This document shows, one piece after another, positions 7,932 through 15,599 of a stretch of DNA of 36,600 nucleotides. The position numbers were made by a program, and so were the translations under genes. The notes under the pieces were generated by a model that saw only the letters and a program-made list of their open reading frames with translations, was not told the DNA's origin and did no database searches. This DNA comes from Rhodospirillales bacterium. GTDB taxonomy: Bacteria; Pseudomonadota; Alphaproteobacteria; Acetobacterales; Acetobacteraceae. Every line of letters starts with the position of its first letter. The first letter of the stretch is position 1. The stretch lies in assembly GCA_018971565.1 (NCBI GenBank), contig JAGXAO010000010.1, forward strand, positions 1 through 36,600, read 5' to 3'.

Positions 7932-8270
7932 CTATTTGGCTTCCACAATGCCGTGCGCGGTTTCGGGATGGTAATCATCGTAAAAAATATACTGTCCCTG
8001 GCCCAGCGGGCCGGCCATTACAGCAATGGTTTGGCCTGGCATGAGAATTTTTTCTACCCGCAAATCGGGGCTTTCAAATTCGTCAGGCGTGGTATCGTGG
8101 CTGGTAACCTGCAATTTAAACCGGCTACCCGCTGGAACAACGATATGGTCCGGGGTGAAGTGGTGAGCTTCCAGCACCAGGCTAAGAGGTGCCGCCAAAA
8201 CAGGGGTGCTTGTTAACGCCGCCGCGAACCCAAAAGCCATCCGCCTATAATAAAAGGCCTTTTTTGCCAT
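7932..8270 (-). CDS. ftrB: Periplasmic cupredoxin-like protein, FtrB type
   Basis: A 112-residue secreted single-domain protein. The basic start MAKKAFYYRRMAFGFAAALTSTPVLAAP is a signal peptide of about 26 residues. The mature part (LVLEAHHFTPDHIVVPAGSRFKLQVTSHDTTPDEFES ... YIFYDDYHPETAHG) has the cupredoxin_1 pattern. It has His, Asp and Glu near the metal site but lacks the usual Cys-Met of blue copper proteins. In FtrABCD systems such a protein is proposed to oxidise or hand over ferrous iron to the permease. First gene of a three-gene operon. A Fur-like box lies 22 bp upstream of the start. Confidence 0.82.
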   Translation of the reverse strand: MAKKAFYYRRMAFGFAAALTSTPVLAAPLSLVLEAHHFTPDHIVVPAGSRFKLQVTSHDTTPDEFESPDLRVEKILMPGQTIAVMAGPLGQGQYIFYDDYHPETAHGIVEAK

Positions 8271-8291
8271 GAAAGGCTTGCTCCATTAACT

Positions 8292-8310
8292 GCAAATGAT
8301 TATCGATTGC
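8292..8310. promoter_or_regulatory. Fur-like box between ftrB and divergent gene
   Basis: GCAAATGATTATCGATTGC is a near-palindrome: GCAA, GAT, ATC and TTGC mirror each other around one central base. It resembles Fur-family operators and sits just upstream of the iron-uptake operon. A second AT-rich stretch (about 8328-8343) may extend it. Iron repression is inferred. Confidence 0.6.
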
Positions 8311-8385
8311 TACAAAATTGACTTATTGAAAATAATTCTTAATAGCAAGTGGTTTTGAGCAAATAATATCCTCGGGGTACGGATC

Positions 8386-8922
8386 ATGACTTTTGGGCTT
8401 CAGCTTGCCAACGCGCTCGACCCATATCGCATTCCAGCGCGTTGGCTGGTGGCGTTATATAATCGCGACATTACGGTTGCGCTCCAACCATGGCAGTTTT
8501 TAATCCGCGCTCTGCACGTATCGGTTGTCTGCGTGTTTTTTGGCGCTTTAAGCATATTAGACTTGCGCTTGCTGGGTTTTGCGCCCGACCTGCCGGTTCG
8601 GCCGTTGCTGCGTTTGGTATTGCCGGTTGTGTATACCGCATTTGGGCTTGCCCTATTAACAGGCTTCGCATTGTTTTTTTATGACCCCGTGGCAGTGGGT
8701 AGCCATGATTGGTTGACACCGAAACTGCTATTTATCGCACTTGGTGTTGTAAACGCGGTCTGGTTCAACAGGCGTTATCTTTTGCCCCAGCTTGCCTCAA
8801 CCGATGAGGTTACCCATTCAGGCCATTGGGCGGCATTTGTCTCGTTGTTCCTGTGGGGGGCGGCGATATTTTGTGCATGCCTTAATGCCGAACCACCGCC
8901 GCGCCTTTATCTAGGGAGTTGA
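8386..8922 (+). CDS. Integral membrane protein of unknown function
   Basis: A 178-residue hydrophobic protein with about four membrane helices (near residues 43-62, 75-102, 110-127 and 145-165). The N-terminal part includes ARWLVALYNRDITVALQPWQFLIRALHV, followed by conserved-looking loops (GALSILDLRLLGF and DWLTPKLLFIALGVVNAVWFNRRYL). It resembles the small DUF6644/DUF2214-like membrane proteins, but I cannot assign a function. It is divergent from the iron operon and shares its 115-bp upstream region with the Fur-like box, so it may be co-regulated with iron uptake. The ATG at 8386 has a weak ribosome-binding site (GGGGTACGGATC). Confidence 0.75.
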   Translation: MTFGLQLANALDPYRIPARWLVALYNRDITVALQPWQFLIRALHVSVVCVFFGALSILDLRLLGFAPDLPVRPLLRLVLPVVYTAFGLALLTGFALFFYDPVAVGSHDWLTPKLLFIALGVVNAVWFNRRYLLPQLASTDEVTHSGHWAAFVSLFLWGAAIFCACLNAEPPPRLYLGS

Positions 8923-9020
8923 AAGATCGTCAACTGGTGTATGACGCAGCCTCTATGCCTCGCTAAGCGCCGCCAACCCCGCGCGCGAGAGCAGTTGCCC
9001 CTTCGCTACGGCAATTGGTA

Positions 9021-10340
9021 TCAAACCGCCATGCCCGGCATGGTAACGCGGGCGCGAACACCCTTTGTACCGTCCGGACGGTTACAGACCTCAAGGCCAA
9101 AACCATGACGGGTGGAAATGCGGCGCGCGATGGCGAGACCAAGGCCTGAACCTTCCGCCGTTTGCGGTGCGGCACGATAGAAGCGTTCGAAAATATTCGC
9201 CTCTGTACCCGCGGGCAAACCGGGACCGTTATCCTGTATTTCCACGCAAAATCCGTTCTTTACCCGTTGCAGTGAGACATCCACCTGGCCGCCGCTTGCT
9301 GTGTAGATTATGGCGTTTTCAATGAGGTTGGCGAATAAGGTCCGTACTTCATCCTCCACGCCGCTGACCATCGCGGGAGGAATGATTGCGGCGCCGAGAT
9401 CAATACCGTTGCTGCTAGCAAGCGGCGCCTGATCCGCCACGCACGCTAGCAGCAGTGCCGCGGCATCCAGAACTGCCGGGCTGGGCAATTCTGGCTCATC
9501 CAGCCGCGCCAGCCGGAGAAGCTGGCCCACCAGCCCGGCCGCCCGCCGCGCCGCCGCTGTAAGTGCTTCCAGCCTTGGGCGCTGGGTAGGCGCGGGCTTG
9601 TCCGCCATTAGGTTGTCGATCTCGATCTGCATGGCGGCGAGGGGTGTGCGCAGTGAATGCGCGGCATCGGCCAGAAAGCGCTTCTGGGTGACCAGTGCCG
9701 CATTCAACCGCAGGATCAGCCCGTTCATGCTCTCCACGAGAGGGGTGAGTTCGGCTGGTACCTCCGTGAGCGGCAATGGCGTTGTCGCCCTGGCGCCGCG
9801 CGTGGCCAGATCGTGAGTCAGGCTATCCATCCGCCGCAATGTGCGGTGCAGCGCCAGCCCACCGACCAGCCACGAAAGCGGGATGAGCAGCAGCACAGGC
9901 AAAGCGGTACCCAGCGCCGCACTGCTGGCTATTTCCTCGCGCACCCGCATGCGCTGGGCCACCTGGACACTCTTGCCCGCATTGCGCAACATGTACACAC
10001 GCCAGACTTTATTGTTCGTCTGCAAGGTGGCGAAGCCCGGCTTTGGCAGAGGTGGAATGTTCGCGCCGGGAAGAGATTGATGCAGAATATGCCCTGCCGC
10101 ATCCCGAATGGTAATGGCAAAACGGTCTTCCGGGTCTTGGTCTGGGGCCGCGGGTGCGGTGGCGGCGGTCAGCCCTGGCCCGGCGTTCAGTGCAATCTGC
10201 CGCAGTTGCCCATCCAGAAACAAAGCTGTCTCATGTTTGCTGTACAGATATGTCGCGGTGGCGGTGATGCATCCGGCAATGGCCAGCATGGCGCTTATCC
10301 AGGTGAAGAAGGTGCGCCGCAGGGAGGGGGCGTGGTTCAC
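9021..10340 (-). CDS. Sensor histidine kinase, QseC/TctE type
   Basis: A 439-residue inner-membrane kinase. It has a membrane helix at about residues 9-31, a periplasmic sensor of about 120 residues, a second helix at about 145-168 and a HAMP-like linker. The H-box DAAHSLRTPLAAMQIE carries the phospho-accepting histidine. The ATPase boxes follow: N-box LFANLIENAIIYTASGG, G1 QDNGPGLP, F-box FERFYRA and G2 GSGLGLAIARR. Its GTG start overlaps the stop of the response-regulator gene (GTGA), so the pair is co-translated. The sensor segment is not a family I recognise. A metal or envelope signal would be typical for this subgroup, but there is no direct evidence. Confidence 0.92.
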   Translation of the reverse strand: MNHAPSLRRTFFTWISAMLAIAGCITATATYLYSKHETALFLDGQLRQIALNAGPGLTAATAPAAPDQDPEDRFAITIRDAAGHILHQSLPGANIPPLPKPGFATLQTNNKVWRVYMLRNAGKSVQVAQRMRVREEIASSAALGTALPVLLLIPLSWLVGGLALHRTLRRMDSLTHDLATRGARATTPLPLTEVPAELTPLVESMNGLILRLNAALVTQKRFLADAAHSLRTPLAAMQIEIDNLMADKPAPTQRPRLEALTAAARRAAGLVGQLLRLARLDEPELPSPAVLDAAALLLACVADQAPLASSNGIDLGAAIIPPAMVSGVEDEVRTLFANLIENAIIYTASGGQVDVSLQRVKNGFCVEIQDNGPGLPAGTEANIFERFYRAAPQTAEGSGLGLAIARRISTRHGFGLEVCNRPDGTKGVRARVTMPGMAV

Positions 10341-10996
10341 TTCGCTACCATCCAGCCCGCGCCCCGGATATTGAGAATAACATCTTTGCCGAATTTACGC
10401 CGGATGGAATGGATCAATACCTCCACCGCATTGCTCTCGACTTCTTCGCCCCAGCCATAGATATATTCCTCAATCTGCGCCCGTGAAAAAATGTGCCCTG
10501 GCTTTTCCATCAGGATTCGCATGAGCGCGTATTCACGCGCGGATAATATCTCCATGCGTCCGCCACGGGAGAATTGGTGTGTCGCGGTGTCGAGTACAGC
10601 CTCACCCGTACTTAATTTTGAGTTCACCTGGCCCGCCCGCCGCCGCCTCAGCAGGGCGCGCATTCGGGCGAGTAACTCCGGCACCTCGAAGGGTTTCACC
10701 AGATAATCATCGGCGCCAAGGTCCAGCCCTGCCACCCGGCTTTCAACAGCATCCCGCGCCGTAATAATCAAGATGGGGGTTTCAATGCCTTGCTGCCGTG
10801 AGGCTTTCAGTACCGCCATGCCATCTGCGCCGGGAAGGCCGAGGTCAAGCAGGGCAATCGCATAGGCCGGGTCCCGCAATGCTTCTAGTGCCATTGGCCC
10901 GTCGCGCACCCAGTCCACAGCCATGCCAGCAGCTTTCAGCGCGGCAACCAGGCCGCCGCCGATCTGCTTGTCGTCTTCAATCAATAGTACGCGCAT
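10337..10996 (-). CDS. Two-component response regulator, OmpR/PhoB family
   Basis: A 219-residue DNA-binding response regulator. The receiver domain (residues 1-115) shows the acidic pair in LIEDDKQIG, the phospho-acceptor Asp in ALLDLGLPGADG, the Thr/Ser switch in ILIITARDAVESRVAG and the Lys in LVKPFEVPELLARM. The C-terminal winged helix (about 125-219) has LSAREYALMRILMEKPGHIFSRAQIEEYIYGWGEEVESNAVEVLIHSIRRKFG. It is QseB/TctD-like and pairs with the kinase immediately downstream. ATG 10996 has only a weak ribosome-binding site. Targets are unknown; autoregulation is common in this family. Confidence 0.93.
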   Translation of the reverse strand: MRVLLIEDDKQIGGGLVAALKAAGMAVDWVRDGPMALEALRDPAYAIALLDLGLPGADGMAVLKASRQQGIETPILIITARDAVESRVAGLDLGADDYLVKPFEVPELLARMRALLRRRRAGQVNSKLSTGEAVLDTATHQFSRGGRMEILSAREYALMRILMEKPGHIFSRAQIEEYIYGWGEEVESNAVEVLIHSIRRKFGKDVILNIRGAGWMVAK

Positions 10997-11508
10997 GAAC
11001 AGAAAATGGGCTAAACATTATCGCCCGGCAACAGCGGTGAGGCCAAAATTCATCCAAACCATAAAGCGGCGCCAAGCGTGGAGCCATATTTTTCAATAAT
11101 GGCGCGCAATGCTGCTCTTGCCATGCCTCGGCAAGCCCGGCGCCCTCAGGTGTCCGAGAAGATGTTGGCAGGAGACCAAAGATGTCAAAGTGGCGATTAA
11201 AAGTATCACCAGGCATCATCCAAATTAAAGCCTTCAGGATTGGCCGAACTTACCGCGCAACACTGGCACGGCGTCCTGGCTTGCATCTTTTTGTGAACAT
11301 GCATAAGATGTATTTTAAATACATGTTATGAGATTAAATACCATATAACTCGAGAATGACGTGTGGCTGACCATGGTGGCGCGCCACTGGACTGGCCAGA
11401 TTGAGCGATAACAGCCCAGGTTTTCTCTTGTTTTCGATACGACCGGCCCTGCGCCGCCAGTGTGGCGCCAGGATGGAACGCGAGTGCCTTACTGAAGGAA
11501 GTTTATTT
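10997..11508. other. 512-bp intergenic region between regulator and hmp
   Basis: No gene can be supported with confidence. A minus-strand frame (11219 to 10977, 80 residues, starting MMPGDTFNRHFDIFG) overlaps the response-regulator start by 20 bases. It has AAGG about 11 bases upstream but no signal peptide, domain or recognisable homology, so I treat it as unproven. The right part (11291-11345) is AT-rich and carries the NsrR-like operator and probable hmp promoter. The hmp mRNA would have a leader of roughly 170-190 nt. No strong hairpin was seen in it. Confidence 0.5.
11305..11327 (+). promoter_or_regulatory. NsrR-like operator upstream of hmp
   Basis: The 23 bases form an 11-1-11 inverted repeat, AAGATGTATTT then T then AAATACATGTT, with one mismatch. 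This matches the NsrR consensus (AAGATGYATTT-N-AAATRCATCTT) at all but one position. NsrR is the NO-sensing Fe-S repressor of hmp in many proteobacteria. No nsrR gene is in the window. A TTGTGA at 11291 could be the -35 element. Confidence 0.72.
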
Positions 11509-12687
11509 ATGCTGACAACTGACCAGACCGCCATCATCAAATCTACGGTTTCCATATTGGAAACCGGCGGAGAGGCGCTTACAACGCATTTTTATAAGAC
11601 CATGCTGGCGGAATACCCGCAGGTGCAGCCGCTTTTCAATCAGGCACATCAGGCCAGCGGGGCCCAGCCGCGCGCCTTAGCCAATGGCGTGTTAATGTAT
11701 GCCAAGAATATTGACAAACTCCAGGAGCTTGGCCCCTTGGCGGCGCAAATCGTCAATAAACACGTGGCGTTGCAGGTTTTGCCTGAATATTATCCCATCG
11801 TAGAGGCTTGCCTGTTGCGCGCCATCCGCGAGGTGTTGGGGGCGGACATTGCCACGGATTTGGTGATAGACGCCTGGGCCGCGGCTTATCAGCAGCTCGC
11901 TGATCTGCTGATAAGCGCTGAGGAGAAAATTTATGACCAGCTTGCCGCCGCACCTGGGGGCTGGCGTGGCGCACGGGCCTTCCGCGTCACCAAAAAAACT
12001 ACAGAAAGCCTTGAAATAACATCGTTTTATCTGGAGCCTGCGGACGGCCAATCTGTGGTTGGCTTCGTGCCTGGGCAATATCTCGGGTTACGGTTTACCA
12101 TTGAAGGGCAGGAAGTGCGGCGCAACTATTCTCTTTCAGCTGCACCTAATGGCCGTTCTTATCGCATCAGCGTCAAGCGGGAGCCCGGCGGTCTTGTCTC
12201 CAACTTCCTCCACGATAAAGTCAGCGAAGGTGATACGCTGGACGTTTTTCCGCCAGCCGGAGAGTTTGTTCTGCAAGATAGTGGCAACCCGTTGGTGTTG
12301 ATCAGTGGTGGTGTCGGAATCACCCCGACGCTTGCCATGGCAGAAGCGGCGCTTGCCCAGGGTAACCGGGAGGTTATCTTTCTGCATTACGTCCGCAATA
12401 AGGCTGCGCATGCCTTCGAAAAAACGCTGAAGGAGTGGGCGGCGTGTTACCCTAATTTCCGGTATTTCGTGGTGTTCGAACACGGTGAGCAAGACCAGGC
12501 TCATGCGCTCGGCCGCCCTGCCATCGAGCATCTGCAAAGCGTTATGCCACCCGATCTTAGCTCCGATGTTTATTTCCTGGGGCCGAAGCCATTTATGGCG
12601 GCTATCAAGAAATTCCTCACGGCGCTGGGCTTACCGGGCGAAAGATGCCGGTACGAGTTTTTTGGGCCAGCTGAAGCCTTGGGCTGA
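11509..12687 (+). CDS. hmp: Flavohaemoglobin, nitric oxide dioxygenase
   Basis: Converts NO and O2 to nitrate in the cytoplasm using NAD(P)H, FAD and haem. The 392-residue protein has a globin domain (1-140) with distal Tyr29 and Gln53 and proximal His85 (NKHVALQVLPEYYPIV). A ferredoxin-reductase domain follows, with FAD motif RRNYSLSAAP, VKREPGGLVSNFLHD and nucleotide motif LISGGVGITPTLAM. It ends RCRYEFFGPAEALG as in Hmp proteins. The frame extends back to 11401, but ATG 11509 has AAGGAAG seven bases upstream and matches the E. coli Hmp start. An NsrR-like site lies 182 bp upstream and a strong terminator directly after. It probably detoxifies NO arising from nitrite metabolism. Confidence 0.97.
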   Translation: MLTTDQTAIIKSTVSILETGGEALTTHFYKTMLAEYPQVQPLFNQAHQASGAQPRALANGVLMYAKNIDKLQELGPLAAQIVNKHVALQVLPEYYPIVEACLLRAIREVLGADIATDLVIDAWAAAYQQLADLLISAEEKIYDQLAAAPGGWRGARAFRVTKKTTESLEITSFYLEPADGQSVVGFVPGQYLGLRFTIEGQEVRRNYSLSAAPNGRSYRISVKREPGGLVSNFLHDKVSEGDTLDVFPPAGEFVLQDSGNPLVLISGGVGITPTLAMAEAALAQGNREVIFLHYVRNKAAHAFEKTLKEWAACYPNFRYFVVFEHGEQDQAHALGRPAIEHLQSVMPPDLSSDVYFLGPKPFMAAIKKFLTALGLPGERCRYEFFGPAEALG

Positions 12688-12694
12688 CCGCCTT

Positions 12695-12728
12695 AAGGCC
12701 ATGCCGCTGGCCGGTATGGCCTTTTATT
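12695..12728 (+). terminator. Rho-independent terminator of hmp
   Basis: AAGGCCATGCC pairs with GGTATGGCCTT (11 pairs, one G-U) around a seven-base loop, followed by TTATTCTC. It starts seven bases after the hmp stop and separates hmp from the MarR gene. Confidence 0.8.
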
Positions 12729-12752
12729 CTCGGTAGGCTCTAACTATGGGCC

Positions 12753-13175
12753 ATGACGAAGAAACAACCGCCTGATGATCTGCTGACCAATGGGGATTAT
12801 CAAACTTTGGCCGCGATTCGTGCCGCCCTGCGGCGTTTCATGCATTTCAGCGAGGATGCGGCGAAAAATGCAGGGCTGACACCACAGCAGCACCAGGCTC
12901 TGCTTACAATCCGGGCTGCGCCTGAGATGGTGCTTTCGATTGGTGACCTGGCGGATTTGCTACTTATCCAGCCGCATACGGCGAGCGAGCTGGCAGACCG
13001 GCTCGGCATATTGGGTTTTGTAGAACGTCGGCCAGACGTGAAGGACCGGCGCATGATGAAACTGCATCTGACGCACGCCGCGGAGGAGGCGCTCCGGGGT
13101 CTCTCTGTCACACACAGGGCAGAGCTGAGGCGCCTTCGGCCGTTATTGAGCGAACTGCTGGGGAAGCTTGAATAG
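12753..13175 (+). CDS. MarR-family transcriptional regulator
   Basis: A 140-residue winged-helix regulator. The DNA-binding part spans about residues 50-110: LTPQQHQALLTIRAAPEMVLSIGDLADLLLIQPHTASELADRLGILGFVERRPDVKDRRMMKLHLT. It contains the recognition helix (PHTASELADRL) and the wing motif DVKDRRMMKLHLT that marks the family. N- and C-terminal helices would form the dimer interface. It follows the hmp terminator and is 65 bp ahead of clc, with a perfect palindrome in that gap, suggesting local control of clc. The effector is unknown; MarR ligands are often phenolics, oxidants or anions. Confidence 0.88.
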   Translation: MTKKQPPDDLLTNGDYQTLAAIRAALRRFMHFSEDAAKNAGLTPQQHQALLTIRAAPEMVLSIGDLADLLLIQPHTASELADRLGILGFVERRPDVKDRRMMKLHLTHAAEEALRGLSVTHRAELRRLRPLLSELLGKLE

Positions 13176-13185
13176 TCGGCTTGAT

Positions 13186-13204
13186 TATATCGTAGTACGA
13201 TATA
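13186..13204. promoter_or_regulatory. Perfect 19-bp palindrome in clc promoter
   Basis: TATATCGTAGTACGATATA has nine-base perfect arms around a single G. It almost exactly fills the 16-bp spacer between TTGATT (13181-13186) and TATATG (13203-13208), a plausible -35/-10 pair for clc. Such a position would let a bound repressor block RNA polymerase. The neighbouring MarR protein is the obvious candidate. Confidence 0.65.
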
Positions 13205-13240
13205 TATGTTTGCCCGATTGTAGTTGAGGTAATATTTGGC

Positions 13241-15073
13241 ATGGCGGCATCCGGCGGCGGGCACGGTATTTTAGAAAAGCTTGGAGATTTCACAGCCGAA
13301 CCCAGGGTGCTGATTATCGCTGCAATGGGAATTGTGGTGGGTACCGGCGGCGTGGTTGCGGCTTGGGCGCTTCTCCGCCTCATCGCTTTTGGCACATCTC
13401 TCGCGTATTGGGGCCACTTTGGCGGCGTGGGCGCGGCACCGGCGCATCTGCCGGTATGGACGATCGCCGTACCTGCTGTAGGCGGCCTGGCCATAGGCCT
13501 GATGGCGCGCTACGGCAGCGAGAAGATACGTGGCCACGGCATACCGGAGGCGCTGGAGGCGATCGTCCTGGGTGGCTCACGCATGGGGCTTAAGGTTGCC
13601 ATCCTGAAGCCGATCTCCTCGGCCATTTCCATCGGCACGGGCGGCCCATTTGGTGCCGAAGGGCCGATTATCATGACCGGCGGCGCCATAGGGTCGCTCT
13701 TCGCCCAATTCTTTGCGCTCACAAATATGGAGCGCAAAACCCTGCTAGTGGCGGGAGCCTGCGCCGGAATGACAGCTATTTTCGGCACTCCCGTCGCCGC
13801 CATGCTGCTTGCCATTGAATTGTTGTTGTTCGAGCTCAAGCCACGCAGTTTTCTGCCGGTTGCCGCCGCCTGCATTACCGCGGCATTGGAGCGCAACTGC
13901 CTGCTTACACCGGCGCCATTATTCCCTTTCATCGGCGGCGTAACTGTGAACCCCATACATGGAATCGGATGGGTTGGGCTTGGTTTGGCTACCGGCTTCG
14001 GCTCGGCATTGCTTACCATCACGGTCTATGCTGCAGAGGACTGGTTTATGCGGCGGAAGTTGCACTGGATGTGGTGGCCCGCGCTCGGCGGATTGCTTGT
14101 TGGGCTTGGCGGGCTGGTTGATCCGCGCGCGCTGGGTGTTGGTTATCCGGATATCGCGCAGATGCTCACAGGCGGTCTGGTTGGTCTTTCGGCATTGCGG
14201 CTTATGGTGGTGAAGGCCGTCATATGGTCTGTGGCTTTGGGCTCCGGTACATCTGGTGGCGTGCTTGCACCCTTGTTGATTATCGGCGGCGGCTTGGGTG
14301 CGGTATTGGCCCCGTGGCTACCGGCCGCGGCGCCGGGGTTCTGGGCGGTTCTTGGCATGGCGGCGATGATGGGCGGCACCATGCGTGCGCCGTTGACGGC
14401 GACCTTGTTCGCGGTGGAGCTGACTGGAAATCATGAGGTTTTACTGCCGGTGATCACCGCCTGTATGGCGAGTTACGCGGTGACCGTGCTGGTTATGAGG
14501 CGCTCAATCCTAACTGAAAAACTGGCGCGCCGTGGGCATCACATCACCCGCGAATATAGTATCGATTCAGCTTCTCTGGCCCGTGTGCGCGAAATTATGG
14601 CGACGCCAGTTGAAACGCTGAGCGCGGCCACGAGCGTGGGCGACGCCATTGCTTTTTTTCTTGCTCCGTCGCATCGGCACCGCTCCTATCCGGTGGTTGA
14701 TGAAGAACAGCGCCTCGTTGGCCTGGTTTCGCGTGCCGATATTCTTGACTGGATCGGCGCACAAACTCCACCCACGGGGTGCCTCGCCGAGATTTTGGCA
14801 AAAACGGCAACGCCCAGCGCCTCGCCCAGTGAGACAATTTCAGCTGTAGCCGTCCGGATGATGGTCCGCCGGGCGCCCAGAATTCCGGTCGTCGATCCTG
14901 AAACACGAAAGCTTGTTGGCATGATATCAAGGGGCGATTTGATCAAGCTGCGTTGGAAAGAGTTCGAGGCTGAGACGGTTCGTGAAGCGCATTTCAAACG
15001 CAAGCGTAAGCAGAAGGAACAAAATATTGGCCATAAGGAAAGATGGATGTTCAATACTGAGAGAGAAAACTAG
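13241..15073 (+). CDS. CLC-type chloride channel/antiporter with CBS domain pair
   Basis: A 610-residue CLC membrane protein followed by a cytoplasmic CBS pair. Selectivity-filter motifs are visible: GHGIPEA at residues 98-104 (Ser of the usual GSGIP replaced by His), GAEGP at 138-142 with the gating Glu140 kept, and GTSGGVLAP for the third motif. After TPVAAMLLAIE the second Glu of the E. coli EE pair is Leu, so the proton pathway may differ from ClC-ec1. Two CBS repeats lie at about residues 445-560 (IMATPVETLSAATSVGDAI and CLAEILAKTATPSASPSETISAVAVRMM). The C-terminal tail is strongly basic. The start has GAGG 11 bases upstream. Probable roles are anion or acid stress handling; transport mode is not determined. 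Confidence 0.92.
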   Translation: MAASGGGHGILEKLGDFTAEPRVLIIAAMGIVVGTGGVVAAWALLRLIAFGTSLAYWGHFGGVGAAPAHLPVWTIAVPAVGGLAIGLMARYGSEKIRGHGIPEALEAIVLGGSRMGLKVAILKPISSAISIGTGGPFGAEGPIIMTGGAIGSLFAQFFALTNMERKTLLVAGACAGMTAIFGTPVAAMLLAIELLLFELKPRSFLPVAAACITAALERNCLLTPAPLFPFIGGVTVNPIHGIGWVGLGLATGFGSALLTITVYAAEDWFMRRKLHWMWWPALGGLLVGLGGLVDPRALGVGYPDIAQMLTGGLVGLSALRLMVVKAVIWSVALGSGTSGGVLAPLLIIGGGLGAVLAPWLPAAAPGFWAVLGMAAMMGGTMRAPLTATLFAVELTGNHEVLLPVITACMASYAVTVLVMRRSILTEKLARRGHHITREYSIDSASLARVREIMATPVETLSAATSVGDAIAFFLAPSHRHRSYPVVDEEQRLVGLVSRADILDWIGAQTPPTGCLAEILAKTATPSASPSETISAVAVRMMVRRAPRIPVVDPETRKLVGMISRGDLIKLRWKEFEAETVREAHFKRKRKQKEQNIGHKERWMFNTEREN

Positions 15074-15275
15074 CAACCTGATTCTATGGGCAGGAAGGTG
15101 TTGGCAATAGGTGGATGAACTTCTCAAATTCTGTATTGGATTTGCATTTTACTTCGATTAACCTCGGATCTGATTTCTTGATTCAGGACGCGGTAATATG
15201 CCTCGTTAGAAAAGATAAAGACGCCAGCCGGCATCTCGCGGCACCCACTTCTAAATTCTTGCGGAGTTTTAAACA

Positions 15276-15599
15276 ATGCCAACCGTTATATATGTAAACT
15301 CGAATGGCTCCCGCACATCTATTACGGTTGAGACGGGCATGAGTGTCATGGCTGGTGCCGTTGAGCATGGTGTTGATGGCATTGTTGGCCAATGCGGCGG
15401 CAACGCCATCTGCGGCACCTGTCATGTTTACGTCAACCCGGGTCAGCTCTCGCTGCTTGAGCCGATTTCGGACGATGAAGACGCAACGTTGGAAATCGTA
15501 GCCGCCGAAAGGCGTCCAAACAGCCGTCTGGGTTGCCAGATAACGATGAAGCCGGAACTTGATGGCTTGATCGTTGAGATGCCGGAGTTTCAGCTTTGA
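15276..15599 (+). CDS. [2Fe-2S] ferredoxin, putidaredoxin/adrenodoxin type
   Basis: A 107-residue electron carrier. The cluster ligands Cys40, Cys46, Cys49 and Cys87 (CGGNAICGTC ... LGCQI) have the spacing of putidaredoxin. The acidic helix LEPISDDEDATLEI, which docks reductases and P450s, is also present. GGAG lies nine bases upstream of the ATG. It overlaps the reductase gene by four bases, so the two form a redox pair. No P450, Rieske oxygenase or other terminal acceptor is encoded nearby. The length excludes plant-type ferredoxins, and Isc-type Fdx is less likely given the attached reductase. Confidence 0.93.
   Translation: MPTVIYVNSNGSRTSITVETGMSVMAGAVEHGVDGIVGQCGGNAICGTCHVYVNPGQLSLLEPISDDEDATLEIVAAERRPNSRLGCQITMKPELDGLIVEMPEFQL

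Noticed and set aside
10977-11219. 80-residue minus-strand frame overlapping the response regulator start
   Set aside because: No recognisable domain or signal peptide and only a marginal ribosome-binding site; kept as an open question rather than a gene.
11264-11285. TGGCACG followed by TTGCA upstream of hmp, resembling a sigma-54 promoter
   Set aside because: The two elements are 10 bases apart instead of 4, so the -24/-12 geometry is wrong.
15115-15297. 60-residue plus-strand frame between clc and the ferredoxin gene
   Set aside because: No ribosome-binding site, no homology, and it runs into the ferredoxin start in another frame; the 202-bp gap is best read as promoter region.
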